Assembly (NCBI GenBank): GCA_024405235.1 | Contig: JAKSPA010000004.1 | Coordinates: 1-19,187 of the forward strand | Direction of reading: 5' to 3' | Length of the DNA stretch: 19,187 nucleotides | DNA from: Lentisphaeria bacterium | Lineage (GTDB): Bacteria > Verrucomicrobiota > Lentisphaeria > Oligosphaerales > Oligosphaeraceae | Shown: in pieces, positions 1 through 8,583 of the stretch | Layout of the letters: each line of letters starts with the position of its first letter | Numbering within the stretch: the first letter of the stretch is position 1 | Program-made: the position numbers and the translations under genes | Notes under the pieces: model-generated | Databases searched by the model: none | Told to the model about the DNA's origin: nothing | Seen by the model: the letters and a program-made list of their open reading frames with translations, nothing else

Positions 1-2
1 GC

Positions 3-1859
3 AAGGCTCCGGACGTGACCTCCCTGGACTGCGGCATCGTCAATGGGCTGCGCGATCCACGTCTCTTTGACCTGACCTACCTGCACTACCGCTGGGACTA
101 CCCGCGCCTGCTGGTGAATGACGACTGCTTCGTCTCCCTCTTTCCTGACTGGTACTACGGCAACGCCAGCGCTGTCGTAGATGGCAGCGCCTACGGCGAG
201 CTTCCAGGCGCGAAGGTCCTTGACGATTCTTCCGCACGCATACTCGGCGGCCTCATCTACAATCCGCCGAACCGCACACAGAAGAACCTCCTGCACGAAC
301 GGCTCTTCCTCACGGTTTCACCTAATCTCGAAGATGTTCTTCCAAACAATCCGAACCCGAAGAGCAAATTCTTCGACGTCATGAAAGGCCTTGTCTGCCA
401 CACGAGAATGTATCCTGTGACCGAACCCAAGCATGCGCCTCTGGAAATCGCCATGCAGCAAAAACTGCGCGACTACGGTCTTACTGACATCTTCTACCGC
501 ACACACTACAACGAATTCCGCACGCCGATTAAGAGCAACAATTTCACCTTCTCCCTCAGTGCCAATGCAGAATGTGGCGGAGATGACGTAATCATGCCTT
601 TCTACGACGAGATGCGTAAGATCTATCCAGTAGTCGGACCATACCAGGACAACCGCGTCATCCATCCACTTTCTACATACTTCAACTACGACTACCTTGC
701 GCAATGGTATGACGACACAATCATCAGCGGATGGGACGGCGCATATCAGCTCAATCCAATCGCGCAGCGCATTGTTTTCGCCAATCACTCACCCGCATTC
801 ATTGAGAAATTCAAATGGAACGGATGCTATCTTGACGAAACAACCAACACGCCGCCATGGGGCCTTACCGACGCGAACCGCTTCACGCCTGCCGCCATGA
901 CCTACCGAAGCGTTCTGCTCAACTACGGAAAACTGCTTCTGGAAATGCAGGACTACTACAACGGCCCGATATGGAGCGAAGGCAATGCGGACTTCTTCTG
1001 GACGGGCTGTCTGGATACCGACTATGCACAGACAAACGCCCCAGACGCATTGCCGATGCCAGACTACAAAATCCGCAAGATGAATCCTCTGGAAAATCTG
1101 AACGGCTACGATCTGACCGCAAACGCGCCAAGCATCGACTACATGATTTCCGCGGAAATCGTCAACGGCAACATCGGTCATCTCTGGGGCATTACGGAAA
1201 ATACCATTCTCGGCCGTCCACGCGATGACTACAAGCCAGAAACCTACCGCAATCTCTGCAAGAGCTACTTCATGATTCGGCAGCTTCAGGATTTCTATAC
1301 AGGCGTTCCAATCGAGACAATCTGCTATCAGTGCGGCGACGAAATGCTCACTGCAACCGAAATGCTACGACAGAATTGCGCCAACGAAGGAAAGATCTAC
1401 GAACGCTACGAGAATGGTCTGGAAATATGGGTCAACAGAAATCCAGAGACCGCATGGGAAGTCGATGTCGACGGCGAAACGATGCTTCTGCCACCATACG
1501 GCTATGCCGCTTGCCTGCCTGGCGAAATCCTTGAATACTCTGCAGAAATTGACGGACACCATGTGGATTACTCAAAAGGACCGCTCTACACATACGTCGA
1601 TGGAAACGGAAGCATCACCGAATTTCCTGAAATCAAAGCGGCAAATGCATACGTCTTCCATAAGACGCCCGCAGGCAGAACATTGACGCCCGTACCATTC
1701 CTCTCCGTCGAATCAGTCGCAGGACTGTCGGCAACCGCAATGACACCTCTTGCGCAGGATGGCACGCCTCTCGGGAACAAGACGAATCTGGAAGTCATTG
1801 ACGGAGGCAAGGCCCGCTTCTCTACCTCTCCTGAGGCATTCAAGTACCTGCTTGAATAG
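3..1859 (+). CDS. Glycoside hydrolase-like TIM-barrel protein, 5' truncated
   Basis: The frame is open to the left edge of the window (Lys-Ala-Pro-Asp precedes the first possible GTG at 15), so the true start lies outside; 618 residues are visible, ending in TAG. The visible part looks like the end of a beta-rich domain, then a (beta/alpha)8-type core (about residues 150-450), then a C-terminal beta-rich domain. Two motifs look catalytic: Tyr-Leu-Asp-Glu-Thr with Asp278 (codon 834-836) and Ile-Trp-Ser-Glu-Gly with Glu326 (codon 978-980), both at places where barrel strands would end. The many Trp, Tyr and Asn residues around them fit a sugar-binding cleft. I do not recognise the family with certainty; a DUF6259-like or GH101-like barrel is possible. 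The next gene on the same strand is 348 bp away and has its own promoter-like sequence, so this is probably the last gene of its unit. That it is a sugar-acting enzyme is inferred from fold and neighbours; the substrate is unknown. Confidence 0.7.
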   Translation, partial: KAPDVTSLDCGIVNGLRDPRLFDLTYLHYRWDYPRLLVNDDCFVSLFPDWYYGNASAVVDGSAYGELPGAKVLDDSSARILGGLIYNPPNRTQKNLLHERLFLTVSPNLEDVLPNNPNPKSKFFDVMKGLVCHTRMYPVTEPKHAPLEIAMQQKLRDYGLTDIFYRTHYNEFRTPIKSNNFTFSLSANAECGGDDVIMPFYDEMRKIYPVVGPYQDNRVIHPLSTYFNYDYLAQWYDDTIISGWDGAYQLNPIAQRIVFANHSPAFIEKFKWNGCYLDETTNTPPWGLTDANRFTPAAMTYRSVLLNYGKLLLEMQDYYNGPIWSEGNADFFWTGCLDTDYAQTNAPDALPMPDYKIRKMNPLENLNGYDLTANAPSIDYMISAEIVNGNIGHLWGITENTILGRPRDDYKPETYRNLCKSYFMIRQLQDFYTGVPIETICYQCGDEMLTATEMLRQNCANEGKIYERYENGLEIWVNRNPETAWEVDVDGETMLLPPYGYAACLPGEILEYSAEIDGHHVDYSKGPLYTYVDGNGSITEFPEIKAANAYVFHKTPAGRTLTPVPFLSVESVAGLSATAMTPLAQDGTPLGNKTNLEVIDGGKARFSTSPEAFKYLLE

Positions 1860-1868
1860 TCCTGCAAA

Positions 1869-1965
1869 CCCAAAGATGGCATGACGGCTCGTAATTGTAT
1901 TTGAGTAAACGACATATCCACGCCGCTCACTTAACGCCGTCATGCCGAAACATACCATCTTTGGG
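1869..1965. repeat. Bipartite inverted repeat after gene 1
   Basis: An outer 11-bp arm (1869-1879, CCCAAAGATGG) pairs perfectly with 1955-1965. The adjoining inner 9-bp arm (1880-1888, CATGACGGC) pairs perfectly with 1936-1944. The 3' arm carries a 10-nt bulge (1945-1954) between the two blocks, and the loop is 47 nt. It starts 10 nt after the stop codon of gene 1. No T-run follows on either strand, so it is not a standard intrinsic terminator. It could be a REP/MITE-like element or an mRNA 3'-end stabilising fold. Confidence 0.7.
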
Positions 1966-1987
1966 AACATAGTATTCGCAAAAGGCA

Positions 1988-2046
1988 TGGGAGTGATGGG
2001 CCATGTGAGCCACGTGGGAGTGATGGGCCATTCCCACCATTCCCAC
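1988..2046. repeat. Direct repeat and purine/pyrimidine-skewed repeat block
   Basis: A 17-bp sequence (TGGGAGTGATGGGCCAT) occurs at 1988-2004 and again exactly at 2015-2031. The palindrome CCACGTGG lies between them at 2010-2017. The second copy is followed by two TTCCCAC units (2031-2037 and 2040-2046), which can pair with GTGGGA at 2014-2019. The block is non-coding and precedes the promoter-like sequence of the next gene by about 85 bp. It could be an operator with tandem sites or a dispersed genomic repeat; sequence alone does not decide. Confidence 0.6.
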
Positions 2047-2129
2047 TGTCCCCAAAACGGGTTGCGAATTTCAGCCGAATATCAACACAAAAATGCTGTT
2101 TTCTAATGAGATTTTCATAGAAAACTGCT

Positions 2130-2135
2130 TATAAT
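2130..2135 (+). promoter_or_regulatory. Probable -10 element for the GH63-like gene
   Basis: TATAAT at 2130-2135 is a consensus -10 box in an AT-rich stretch within otherwise GC-balanced DNA. No convincing -35 hexamer stands 16-18 bp upstream. If real, transcription would start near 2142, giving a leader of about 65-80 nt before the ATGs at 2208 and 2220. This argues against translation starting at the TTG at 2139. Confidence 0.4.
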
Positions 2136-2207
2136 ATATTGAATTACCAAATTCTATATACGCGTACCAGATTCCTTCTTGCGCGCCACGTGGCATCACC
2201 TTTTTTC

Positions 2208-4901
2208 ATGAAGCCGACCATGAATCAATACTCACATCTTGCTGGAATTCACGATTTGACATTGCCTGATTGGGGACCATACGCTCACGACCTCTTCACG
2301 ACGTCCCATATCACCAATCGCGAAAAGGGCTTCAAATTGGATTTCTTCATGGTTCCGGCACTTCTCCGCCGTGGCATCTTCCCGCCTGACACTCTTCGCG
2401 AGTGCGGCTACACGCCGTGGGAAGCAAGTGACAATCTGCAATATTACAGCGCAAGGCAGCAGCTTGTCGGAAAGGATCTGTTCTATTCGGAAACAAGCTA
2501 CTCGCGCATTGACGACACTTCAAGACTCGGCCGAATCGAGTTTGTCAACAACACCGATGAGCCGCAAAATGCAGCGCTTTTCATTTTCGCGCGTTTCGCT
2601 CCGAAGAGCGCAATGGTACCGCTCCTGCCGCAAGGCAGCGTATGGCTTGACGCAGTCAATTACGACACGCTCGCGTTCGCAAGAATGCGGCCTGACCACA
2701 ACGTTGTCTTCTGCGGCGCACGCCGCGCCATTGAAGAGGTTCCAGGCACGGTAGGCGGACGCTGCATCGGCAATCCGCACATCAACTTGCAGGATCATTG
2801 CTTCGGCGCTGAAAAAGGCGACACCGTCACGTGGAAATACAAGTTCACGAGTTCGGACGACGCACGCATCTTCCTGCGCGCGAAAATCGCCGACGGAAAG
2901 AAATACACGATTGAAATCAATGTCGATGGTGCTCATTCCACAAAGTCTCTGGATGGAACAGGCGCCTTCGACGTCTATGAAATTTTCGCAGGCAGACTTG
3001 ACGATGGAGGCACAATCACGCTGACTGCAGCGTCATCCAACGAAGACCTGCGTATCGATGGTCTCGCATTGACGCCTGCCTGCGCAATCGGCGACGTGAA
3101 CTTCGACACGACGGCAAGCGCGTCGGCGCCGCATTCGGCTGCAGGGCCGCTGGAGCACAGCACCGTCATCAGCGGCGAAGACGGCAGCCATTTCGTATGG
3201 TGGAGTCGCGATGCATACGAACGAGAATACAACATCGACGGCTTCGTGAACCTCCTGAACTACTCATATGCCATCCGCCATCCGAATTACAGACCATCGG
3301 AAATCCTAAGAGGACAAAACGCACGAAACGCTTCGGAATACATCAAGGAATCGTATATCCTGCCGATTACCGTTCCTTCAAAGGGTTCTTCCGTCATCTA
3401 CGCAATATTCGCCGAAGGCTCGGAAGCGCCAAAAGGCGTGGCGCTTGACGACGCATCGCTTGAAGCCATCTACGCAAAGGCGCACAAGGAGGCCTTCGCG
3501 CTTCCATGCGTCAGGGACGGCGAACCATTCCGCTTCAGTCAGCAGCTGATGTCCGCCGCCCTCATGACGAACGTCCTGTTCCCAATACAATGCATGGGCA
3601 AGAACATCCGCCACCATAGTCCAGACAAGTTCTTCAACTCGCTCTACACGTGGGATTCAGGCTTCATCGGTCTCGGAATGCTCGAGCTTGACAAAAAACG
3701 CGCGATCGAAAATCTTAACGTATACGTAACCGAACCGGAAGATGAAAACGCATTCGTGAATCACGGCACTCCCCTGCCGGTTCAGGCATACCTCTATCAG
3801 GAGATCTGGAACCGCCATCAGGATCGCGATGCCCTTGAGTATTTCTACCCAAGACTCATGCATTTCTACAACTATCTTGCGGGACATATTCCGACTTCCA
3901 CTACGGACAAATACAAGACGCACCTGCTTGCGACATGGGACATCTTCTACAACACAGGCGGCTGGGATGACATTCCGCCGCAATGGGCACTATATCGCGA
4001 CCATACATACATGACCACGCCCGCCGTGACATCCTCACACGCAATCCGATTCGCGAAGATTCTGCGGGCTGCGGCAAGACTGCTCGGAAAGACAGAAGAC
4101 CTCAAGGCGCTTGACTGCGACATCGCGCTCTTCTCGCAGGCACTGCTGAAATACGCATGGTCGGAGGAAGACGGCATCTTCAGTTACGTCACGCACAATC
4201 AAGACGGAACTTTCAAGGAATTCTACCGTGATCCAGAAAGCGGCGTGAACTTCAACTTCACATTCGACGGCGTTGTTCCTCTTGTGGCGGGAATCTGCGA
4301 TTCCAGGCAATCCCAAAAACTCTGGCAGCGTCTGGAATCACCTGAACATCTGTGGACGCCGTTCGGACTGACGGCGGTCGACCAATCGGCGCCATACTAC
4401 AGCACCGACGGCTATTGGAACGGCGCCATCTGGATGCCGCACCAGTGGTTCTTCTGGAAGAGCGCCCTCGACTGCGGCAAAGCGGATTTTGCCAGACGCA
4501 TTGCGATGACGGGACTGAAAGTCTGGAAACACGAAACCGACCAGTCGTACTACACATTCGAACATTTCAGCGCCATCAACGGACGCGGCTGCGGATGCCA
4601 CCATTTCGGCGCACTCTCCAGCCCCGTTCTGTCATGGTTCCACGCCTATTTCACGCCAGGACGCCTCACGACGGGCATGGACTGCTGGATTCTCTCCAAG
4701 ACTCAAGACGAGCACCATCTGACTGCAGAGCTCCATCTGGATGCCAATGCGGAGACTTCCACCCTGCTCTATGTCCCGACGTCGGAAAATCCATGTACGG
4801 TGCGTTTCAACGACGAACCAGTGGAATTCCAGAAGATAGACGGCGTTCTTGAAATCACGCTGCCAGGCAAGGCAGTCGGCACACTCTCAATCGAAAACTG
4901 A
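2208..4901 (+). CDS. GH63/MGH1-like (alpha/alpha)6 glycosidase, cytosolic
   Basis: This is an 897-residue protein from the ATG at 2208; an ATG at 2220 (893 residues) is equally possible, and neither has a Shine-Dalgarno sequence. The open frame reaches a TTG at 2139, but that lies at or before the likely transcription start. There is no signal peptide, so it probably acts in the cytosol. About residues 1-450 are beta-rich, including a possible carbohydrate-binding insert near 200-290. About 450-830 form an (alpha/alpha)6 toroid of the GH63/mannosylglycerate-hydrolase-like group, and a short beta tail follows. Typical motifs are Trp-Asp-Ser-Gly-Phe (W482, D483), Gly-Gly-Trp-Asp-Asp (D587, D588, the likely general acid region), Asp-Gly-Tyr-Trp-Asn-Gly (734-739) and Glu785 near the end, the likely general base. 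GH63-type enzymes invert alpha-glucosides or related links; the substrate here is unknown. The secreted GH42-like gene starts 18 bp after its stop, so the two are likely co-transcribed. Confidence 0.8.
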   Translation: MKPTMNQYSHLAGIHDLTLPDWGPYAHDLFTTSHITNREKGFKLDFFMVPALLRRGIFPPDTLRECGYTPWEASDNLQYYSARQQLVGKDLFYSETSYSRIDDTSRLGRIEFVNNTDEPQNAALFIFARFAPKSAMVPLLPQGSVWLDAVNYDTLAFARMRPDHNVVFCGARRAIEEVPGTVGGRCIGNPHINLQDHCFGAEKGDTVTWKYKFTSSDDARIFLRAKIADGKKYTIEINVDGAHSTKSLDGTGAFDVYEIFAGRLDDGGTITLTAASSNEDLRIDGLALTPACAIGDVNFDTTASASAPHSAAGPLEHSTVISGEDGSHFVWWSRDAYEREYNIDGFVNLLNYSYAIRHPNYRPSEILRGQNARNASEYIKESYILPITVPSKGSSVIYAIFAEGSEAPKGVALDDASLEAIYAKAHKEAFALPCVRDGEPFRFSQQLMSAALMTNVLFPIQCMGKNIRHHSPDKFFNSLYTWDSGFIGLGMLELDKKRAIENLNVYVTEPEDENAFVNHGTPLPVQAYLYQEIWNRHQDRDALEYFYPRLMHFYNYLAGHIPTSTTDKYKTHLLATWDIFYNTGGWDDIPPQWALYRDHTYMTTPAVTSSHAIRFAKILRAAARLLGKTEDLKALDCDIALFSQALLKYAWSEEDGIFSYVTHNQDGTFKEFYRDPESGVNFNFTFDGVVPLVAGICDSRQSQKLWQRLESPEHLWTPFGLTAVDQSAPYYSTDGYWNGAIWMPHQWFFWKSALDCGKADFARRIAMTGLKVWKHETDQSYYTFEHFSAINGRGCGCHHFGALSSPVLSWFHAYFTPGRLTTGMDCWILSKTQDEHHLTAELHLDANAETSTLLYVPTSENPCTVRFNDEPVEFQKIDGVLEITLPGKAVGTLSIEN

Positions 4902-4919
4902 AGCACCCATCCACACACC

Positions 4920-7900
4920 ATGAAAAAACATCTCTCTATTCTGACTGCACTATTTGTAGCCGTGGCCTCCATAACAGGCGCCACGCTCTCATGGGATCTG
5001 ACGCGCCCCTACCCAGTGGATTTCTCGCATGATTTCGGCGATCTGGCCAAACAGACGCCAAAGGGCATCAAATTCACGATTCCAGACAACACCTACGGCA
5101 CTTTCCGCTTCCAGACACAAGGGATTGAATGCGAAAATTATCCGTATCTGGAAGTCTATTCAGGAAATGGCACGCTTGCACTTTACACGCTGATTTTCTA
5201 TGGACCGAACGAAGGCGGCTACGAAGGCTTCCGCTCCGCCAACGGTTCCATGGCGGTCAACCATCGCGCCTTGAACAGCCGCGAAATCATTGACTTGTCC
5301 AAGATTCCGCGCTGGCAGCAGGGCGGCGTGACGAACTTCATCCTGACGATTTCCAACAGCGGAATGGGCGGCGGCAACACGCTGACCGCATTGGCGTTCC
5401 GTCGCGGACTCGACACACTCGTCAACGGCGCACTGATGCTCCACTCCAACGGCGACGCTCCTGACGCATGGACAATCAGCGACTTCAAAGGTCTTCAACC
5501 TGCCACCTACAACGGCCTTCCAGCAGCACTTGTGGCAGGCGGCACAGCGGAAACCACGCTGGACACACTCCGCAAGAACCACCACTACCGCGCGTCTTTC
5601 TTCGCAAAGGGCCTCGCTAACGCGGAAATCCGCATCTCAGGACAGGATGGAACGCGCCTCCAGACGATTCCATTCGAAATGAAATCAAAGCATGTTGACT
5701 ACTACGAAGCGGAATATACCGTCACAGAAGAGGATTTCGACGGCGTGATTCACATGGATTTCGCAGACGAAGGCTCTTTCGCAGATGTGCTCGTGGAGGA
5801 TCTCGGCGGCCTTGCGAACTCCCAATCCAACTGGATTTGGACGCCCACTGGCACAAAGGACAACCAGGACATCTACTTCCGCCGTGAATTCTACGTCGAC
5901 AATCTGGACAAGCTTGACGAAGCGTTTCTTCAGGCCACTGCCGATGATGCGTTCACGATGGAAGTCAACAACAATCGCATCTTCAACGCAAACAATTGGG
6001 GAAACACTCAATACGCAGACGTCAAGAAGTACATCCTGCCTGGAAAGAATGTCATGACAGCGAATGGACACAACGGCGTCTCGTTGGCAGGATTTCTGGC
6101 TGAGCTACGACTCACAGACAAGGACGGCAACAGCGAATTCATCTGCACGGACTCCTCTTGGCTTGTCAACAACAGCAATCCGGGCGCCAACTGGCGTCGT
6201 GTCGATCCTCCACAAGAAACCAAGAATGGATGGCTTCCTGCAAAGGAACTCGGCCTGCCTCCAGTTGGGCCATGGGGCAACGCAGTCAAGTTCTGCGAGA
6301 AGATGCCTGAACCGCTGAATACCACTCCGATAGACAAGGAAGCATTCGCGAAGCGCAAAAACACCTACGCCGTCGGCGAATTGAACGGCTATCCGATTCT
6401 TGAGATCAACGGAGAAAAGAACCAGCCGATCATCTTCGGTCTGCGCTGGAAAGGCGACCGCACGGAAAACTACCGCACAGCAAAAGCAAGCGGCTTCAAG
6501 GTCTTCCGTCTCGTATGGGAAGTCGCATTCGAGGCATGGCAGCCGGATGGCACAGTCAACATGTCAACGCTAGACAAGGAGGTCGAAGAGCTCCTCAGAG
6601 CCGAGCCAGACGCGAAGATCCTCCTCATGACCAGAATCTCCTCTCCGTCATGGTGGACCGCAAGACACCCAGAAGAACTGATCGTCTTCGCCGACGGACA
6701 GACAACTGGCGGTGACGATGGTCCTTTCGCCTCACCAACCAGCAAAGTCTGGCTGGATGCCGCCACGGAGATGTACGGACGCGCAATCCGTCAGGTTGAA
6801 AGCAAGTGGTACGGCAACGCCATTCTCGGCTACATGCCATGCAATCTCCGCGGCCCTGAATGGGTCATGCCGTCAAAGCACAACTGCTATGCCGACTACA
6901 GCAAGCCACGACTGCTCTCCTTCAGAAATTTCCTGCGTGAAAAATACAACAACGATGAAAGCGCCCTCCAGACCGCCTGGCAGAATCCCAACGTGACATT
7001 TGACACGGCGGAAATCCCAAACCTGCAGCGCCGCCAGGGCACAAAAGAGCACTTCCTAGACGACGACTGTCAGGACGTGATGGACTACACGCGCGCATAT
7101 CAGCAGGGCAATACCGATGCGATCATGGCGATATTGGATACAATCAGCGCAAACGCGCCTGGCAAACTCAGATGGCTCTACTACGGCTATCTGATGACTC
7201 TGAACCACCTCTACGGCGCATCAAGCTACACCGGACACTACGATGTCATGAGACTTCTGGAATCCGGCAAGGTCGATGTCATGGCCTCTCCTATCTCATA
7301 CGTATGGCGCCGTCCAGGCGACATTTCGGGCTGTGGCTCCGTGGAGGACACATACCGCCACCACAATGTGCTCTGGCTGCAGGAGGCTGACAACCGCACC
7401 TATCTTACACAGGTCAATGACGGCCACAAGGTCACTCATCATCCAATGGCGTCACTCTACGAAAACCGCCGCGAATTCCTCTACGCGTCCGTCAACCGAC
7501 TCGGAATCTGGTACTACGATCTCGCAGGAGAATGGTACGATTCGCCTTTCATCCATCGCGATTTCGCGAAAATGCAGACTCTCCAGCAGGAAATCTGGCA
7601 GACGCCTGTCACGTGGAAACCACAGGCCGCATTCTTCTTCGACGAAAAGTCGGAAGACGGCGTATGCATCCGCGACGGCCGTTGGGGCGAAGACCGCCCG
7701 CAGCACTTCCCATCCGTCTCACAGCGCTCGCTTGCAGTCAGCGGCGTCCCGTATGACATCTACGAGCTTGAGGACATCTTCACTCTTGATCTGAGCCAAT
7801 ACAAGGTCCTCTTCTTCCCGAACGCATGGCGTAAGAATCCACGTCTGGCGACCTTCCTCAAGGAGAAAGTATTCGCCGCAGGCAAGACCGCCGTGTTCCT

Positions 7901-8438
7901 CTACGCGCCTGGCTATGGTCAGAAAGGCGGTGTCGAAGGCATGGAAGAACTCACTGGCATCCGTTTCCACGAGCTGCCATTGGGCATTGCGCTGGAATAC
8001 ACCAACAACAATGGAGACGTCATCGGAAACGTCGGAATGCATGGTCAGGAAACCTTCTCCATAAATGATGCGGACGCAGAAACGCTCGGTTTCTACACCA
8101 CCGGCATGCACGAACCTGCCGCTGCCCAGAAGAAAATCGGAAACGGAACAAGCATCGTTCTGCCCTGCCCTGATCTCAGCGGCGCAACCACACGCGCAAT
8201 CTGCACCAATGCAGGAGCCATGCCGCTCATCGACAAGGCGGACAGAGTTGTCTTTGACGGCACCTATCTCGGCATCGTTCCAATCGATGCTGCAGGAACA
8301 CGCACGGTGACTCTGCCGAATGGCATAAATGCCACGACCGCCGTGGAATGCTTCTCTGGCAAAACAATAGACATCACGGACGGAACATTCACGCTGACAA
8401 CCGAGCCTGGCCAAGCACTGCTCTTCAGACTCAAATAG
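4920..8438 (+). CDS. Secreted GH42-like (clan GH-A) beta-glycosidase
   Basis: This 1172-residue protein begins with a clear Sec signal peptide (MKKH, then a hydrophobic run, with cleavage near residue 21 before Thr-Leu-Ser-Trp). In order it has a beta domain (about 25-165), a carbohydrate-binding-like domain (about 170-295), a galactose-binding jelly roll of the type in GH2 and rhamnosidases (about 298-410), a TIM barrel (about 495-880), a Rossmann-like domain resembling the GH42 trimerisation domain (about 940-1060) and a beta tail. The likely acid/base is Glu647 (Arg-Gly-Pro-Glu-Trp) and the likely nucleophile is Glu822 (Trp-Leu-Gln-Glu-Ala-Asp), 175 residues apart as expected for clan GH-A. 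It is a distant homologue of the minus-strand GH42-like gene; both share Leu-Tyr-Tyr-Gly-Tyr-x-Met-Thr-Leu. GH42 members are mostly beta-galactosidases, but this extended architecture does not fix the sugar. The ATG has no Shine-Dalgarno sequence and lies 18 bp after the GH63-like gene. Confidence 0.82.
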   Translation: MKKHLSILTALFVAVASITGATLSWDLTRPYPVDFSHDFGDLAKQTPKGIKFTIPDNTYGTFRFQTQGIECENYPYLEVYSGNGTLALYTLIFYGPNEGGYEGFRSANGSMAVNHRALNSREIIDLSKIPRWQQGGVTNFILTISNSGMGGGNTLTALAFRRGLDTLVNGALMLHSNGDAPDAWTISDFKGLQPATYNGLPAALVAGGTAETTLDTLRKNHHYRASFFAKGLANAEIRISGQDGTRLQTIPFEMKSKHVDYYEAEYTVTEEDFDGVIHMDFADEGSFADVLVEDLGGLANSQSNWIWTPTGTKDNQDIYFRREFYVDNLDKLDEAFLQATADDAFTMEVNNNRIFNANNWGNTQYADVKKYILPGKNVMTANGHNGVSLAGFLAELRLTDKDGNSEFICTDSSWLVNNSNPGANWRRVDPPQETKNGWLPAKELGLPPVGPWGNAVKFCEKMPEPLNTTPIDKEAFAKRKNTYAVGELNGYPILEINGEKNQPIIFGLRWKGDRTENYRTAKASGFKVFRLVWEVAFEAWQPDGTVNMSTLDKEVEELLRAEPDAKILLMTRISSPSWWTARHPEELIVFADGQTTGGDDGPFASPTSKVWLDAATEMYGRAIRQVESKWYGNAILGYMPCNLRGPEWVMPSKHNCYADYSKPRLLSFRNFLREKYNNDESALQTAWQNPNVTFDTAEIPNLQRRQGTKEHFLDDDCQDVMDYTRAYQQGNTDAIMAILDTISANAPGKLRWLYYGYLMTLNHLYGASSYTGHYDVMRLLESGKVDVMASPISYVWRRPGDISGCGSVEDTYRHHNVLWLQEADNRTYLTQVNDGHKVTHHPMASLYENRREFLYASVNRLGIWYYDLAGEWYDSPFIHRDFAKMQTLQQEIWQTPVTWKPQAAFFFDEKSEDGVCIRDGRWGEDRPQHFPSVSQRSLAVSGVPYDIYELEDIFTLDLSQYKVLFFPNAWRKNPRLATFLKEKVFAAGKTAVFLYAPGYGQKGGVEGMEELTGIRFHELPLGIALEYTNNNGDVIGNVGMHGQETFSINDADAETLGFYTTGMHEPAAAQKKIGNGTSIVLPCPDLSGATTRAICTNAGAMPLIDKADRVVFDGTYLGIVPIDAAGTRTVTLPNGINATTAVECFSGKTIDITDGTFTLTTEPGQALLFRLK

Positions 8439-8445
8439 CTAGCCA

Positions 8446-8583
8446 CTCTAGTCGGTTCTAGCCCCTCTGTCCGCCCAATTCGTGCCGCGGAGCTTTTTGC
8501 TCCGCGGAATGAATCAGGGCCTCTAGTCAATTCCGGCGGTGTAATAGCCGCCCCCTGCCAGGGCCTCTAGTCGGTTCCAGCGG
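8446..8583. repeat. Three short direct repeats between convergent genes
   Basis: Variants of CTCTAGTCGGTTCYAGC lie at 8446-8462, 8521-8537 and 8566-8582. The second and third copies share a longer unit of AGGGC before and GGT after, and the third abuts the stop codon of the minus-strand GH63-like gene (8584-8586). The whole 145-bp gap between the convergent genes is made of these copies plus a hairpin and a small GGCGG/CCGCC stem (about 8534-8551). There is no coding signal. The origin could be a dispersed intergenic repeat or local duplication. Confidence 0.65.
8485..8507. terminator. GC-rich hairpin between convergent genes
   Basis: A perfect 9-bp stem (CCGCGGAGC at 8485-8493 with GCTCCGCGG at 8499-8507) encloses a TTTTT loop. 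It sits 46 nt after the stop of the secreted GH42-like gene and 76 nt after the stop of the convergent GH63-like gene. Neither strand has a T-run right after it, so it is not a classical intrinsic terminator. A bidirectional pause or RNA-end-protecting role is the simplest reading. Confidence 0.5.

Noticed and set aside
2139..2207. TTG at 2139 as the start of the GH63-like gene
   Set aside because: It overlaps the region right after the TATAAT at 2130-2135, where transcription would be starting, and adds 23 residues with no domain or signal-peptide character.
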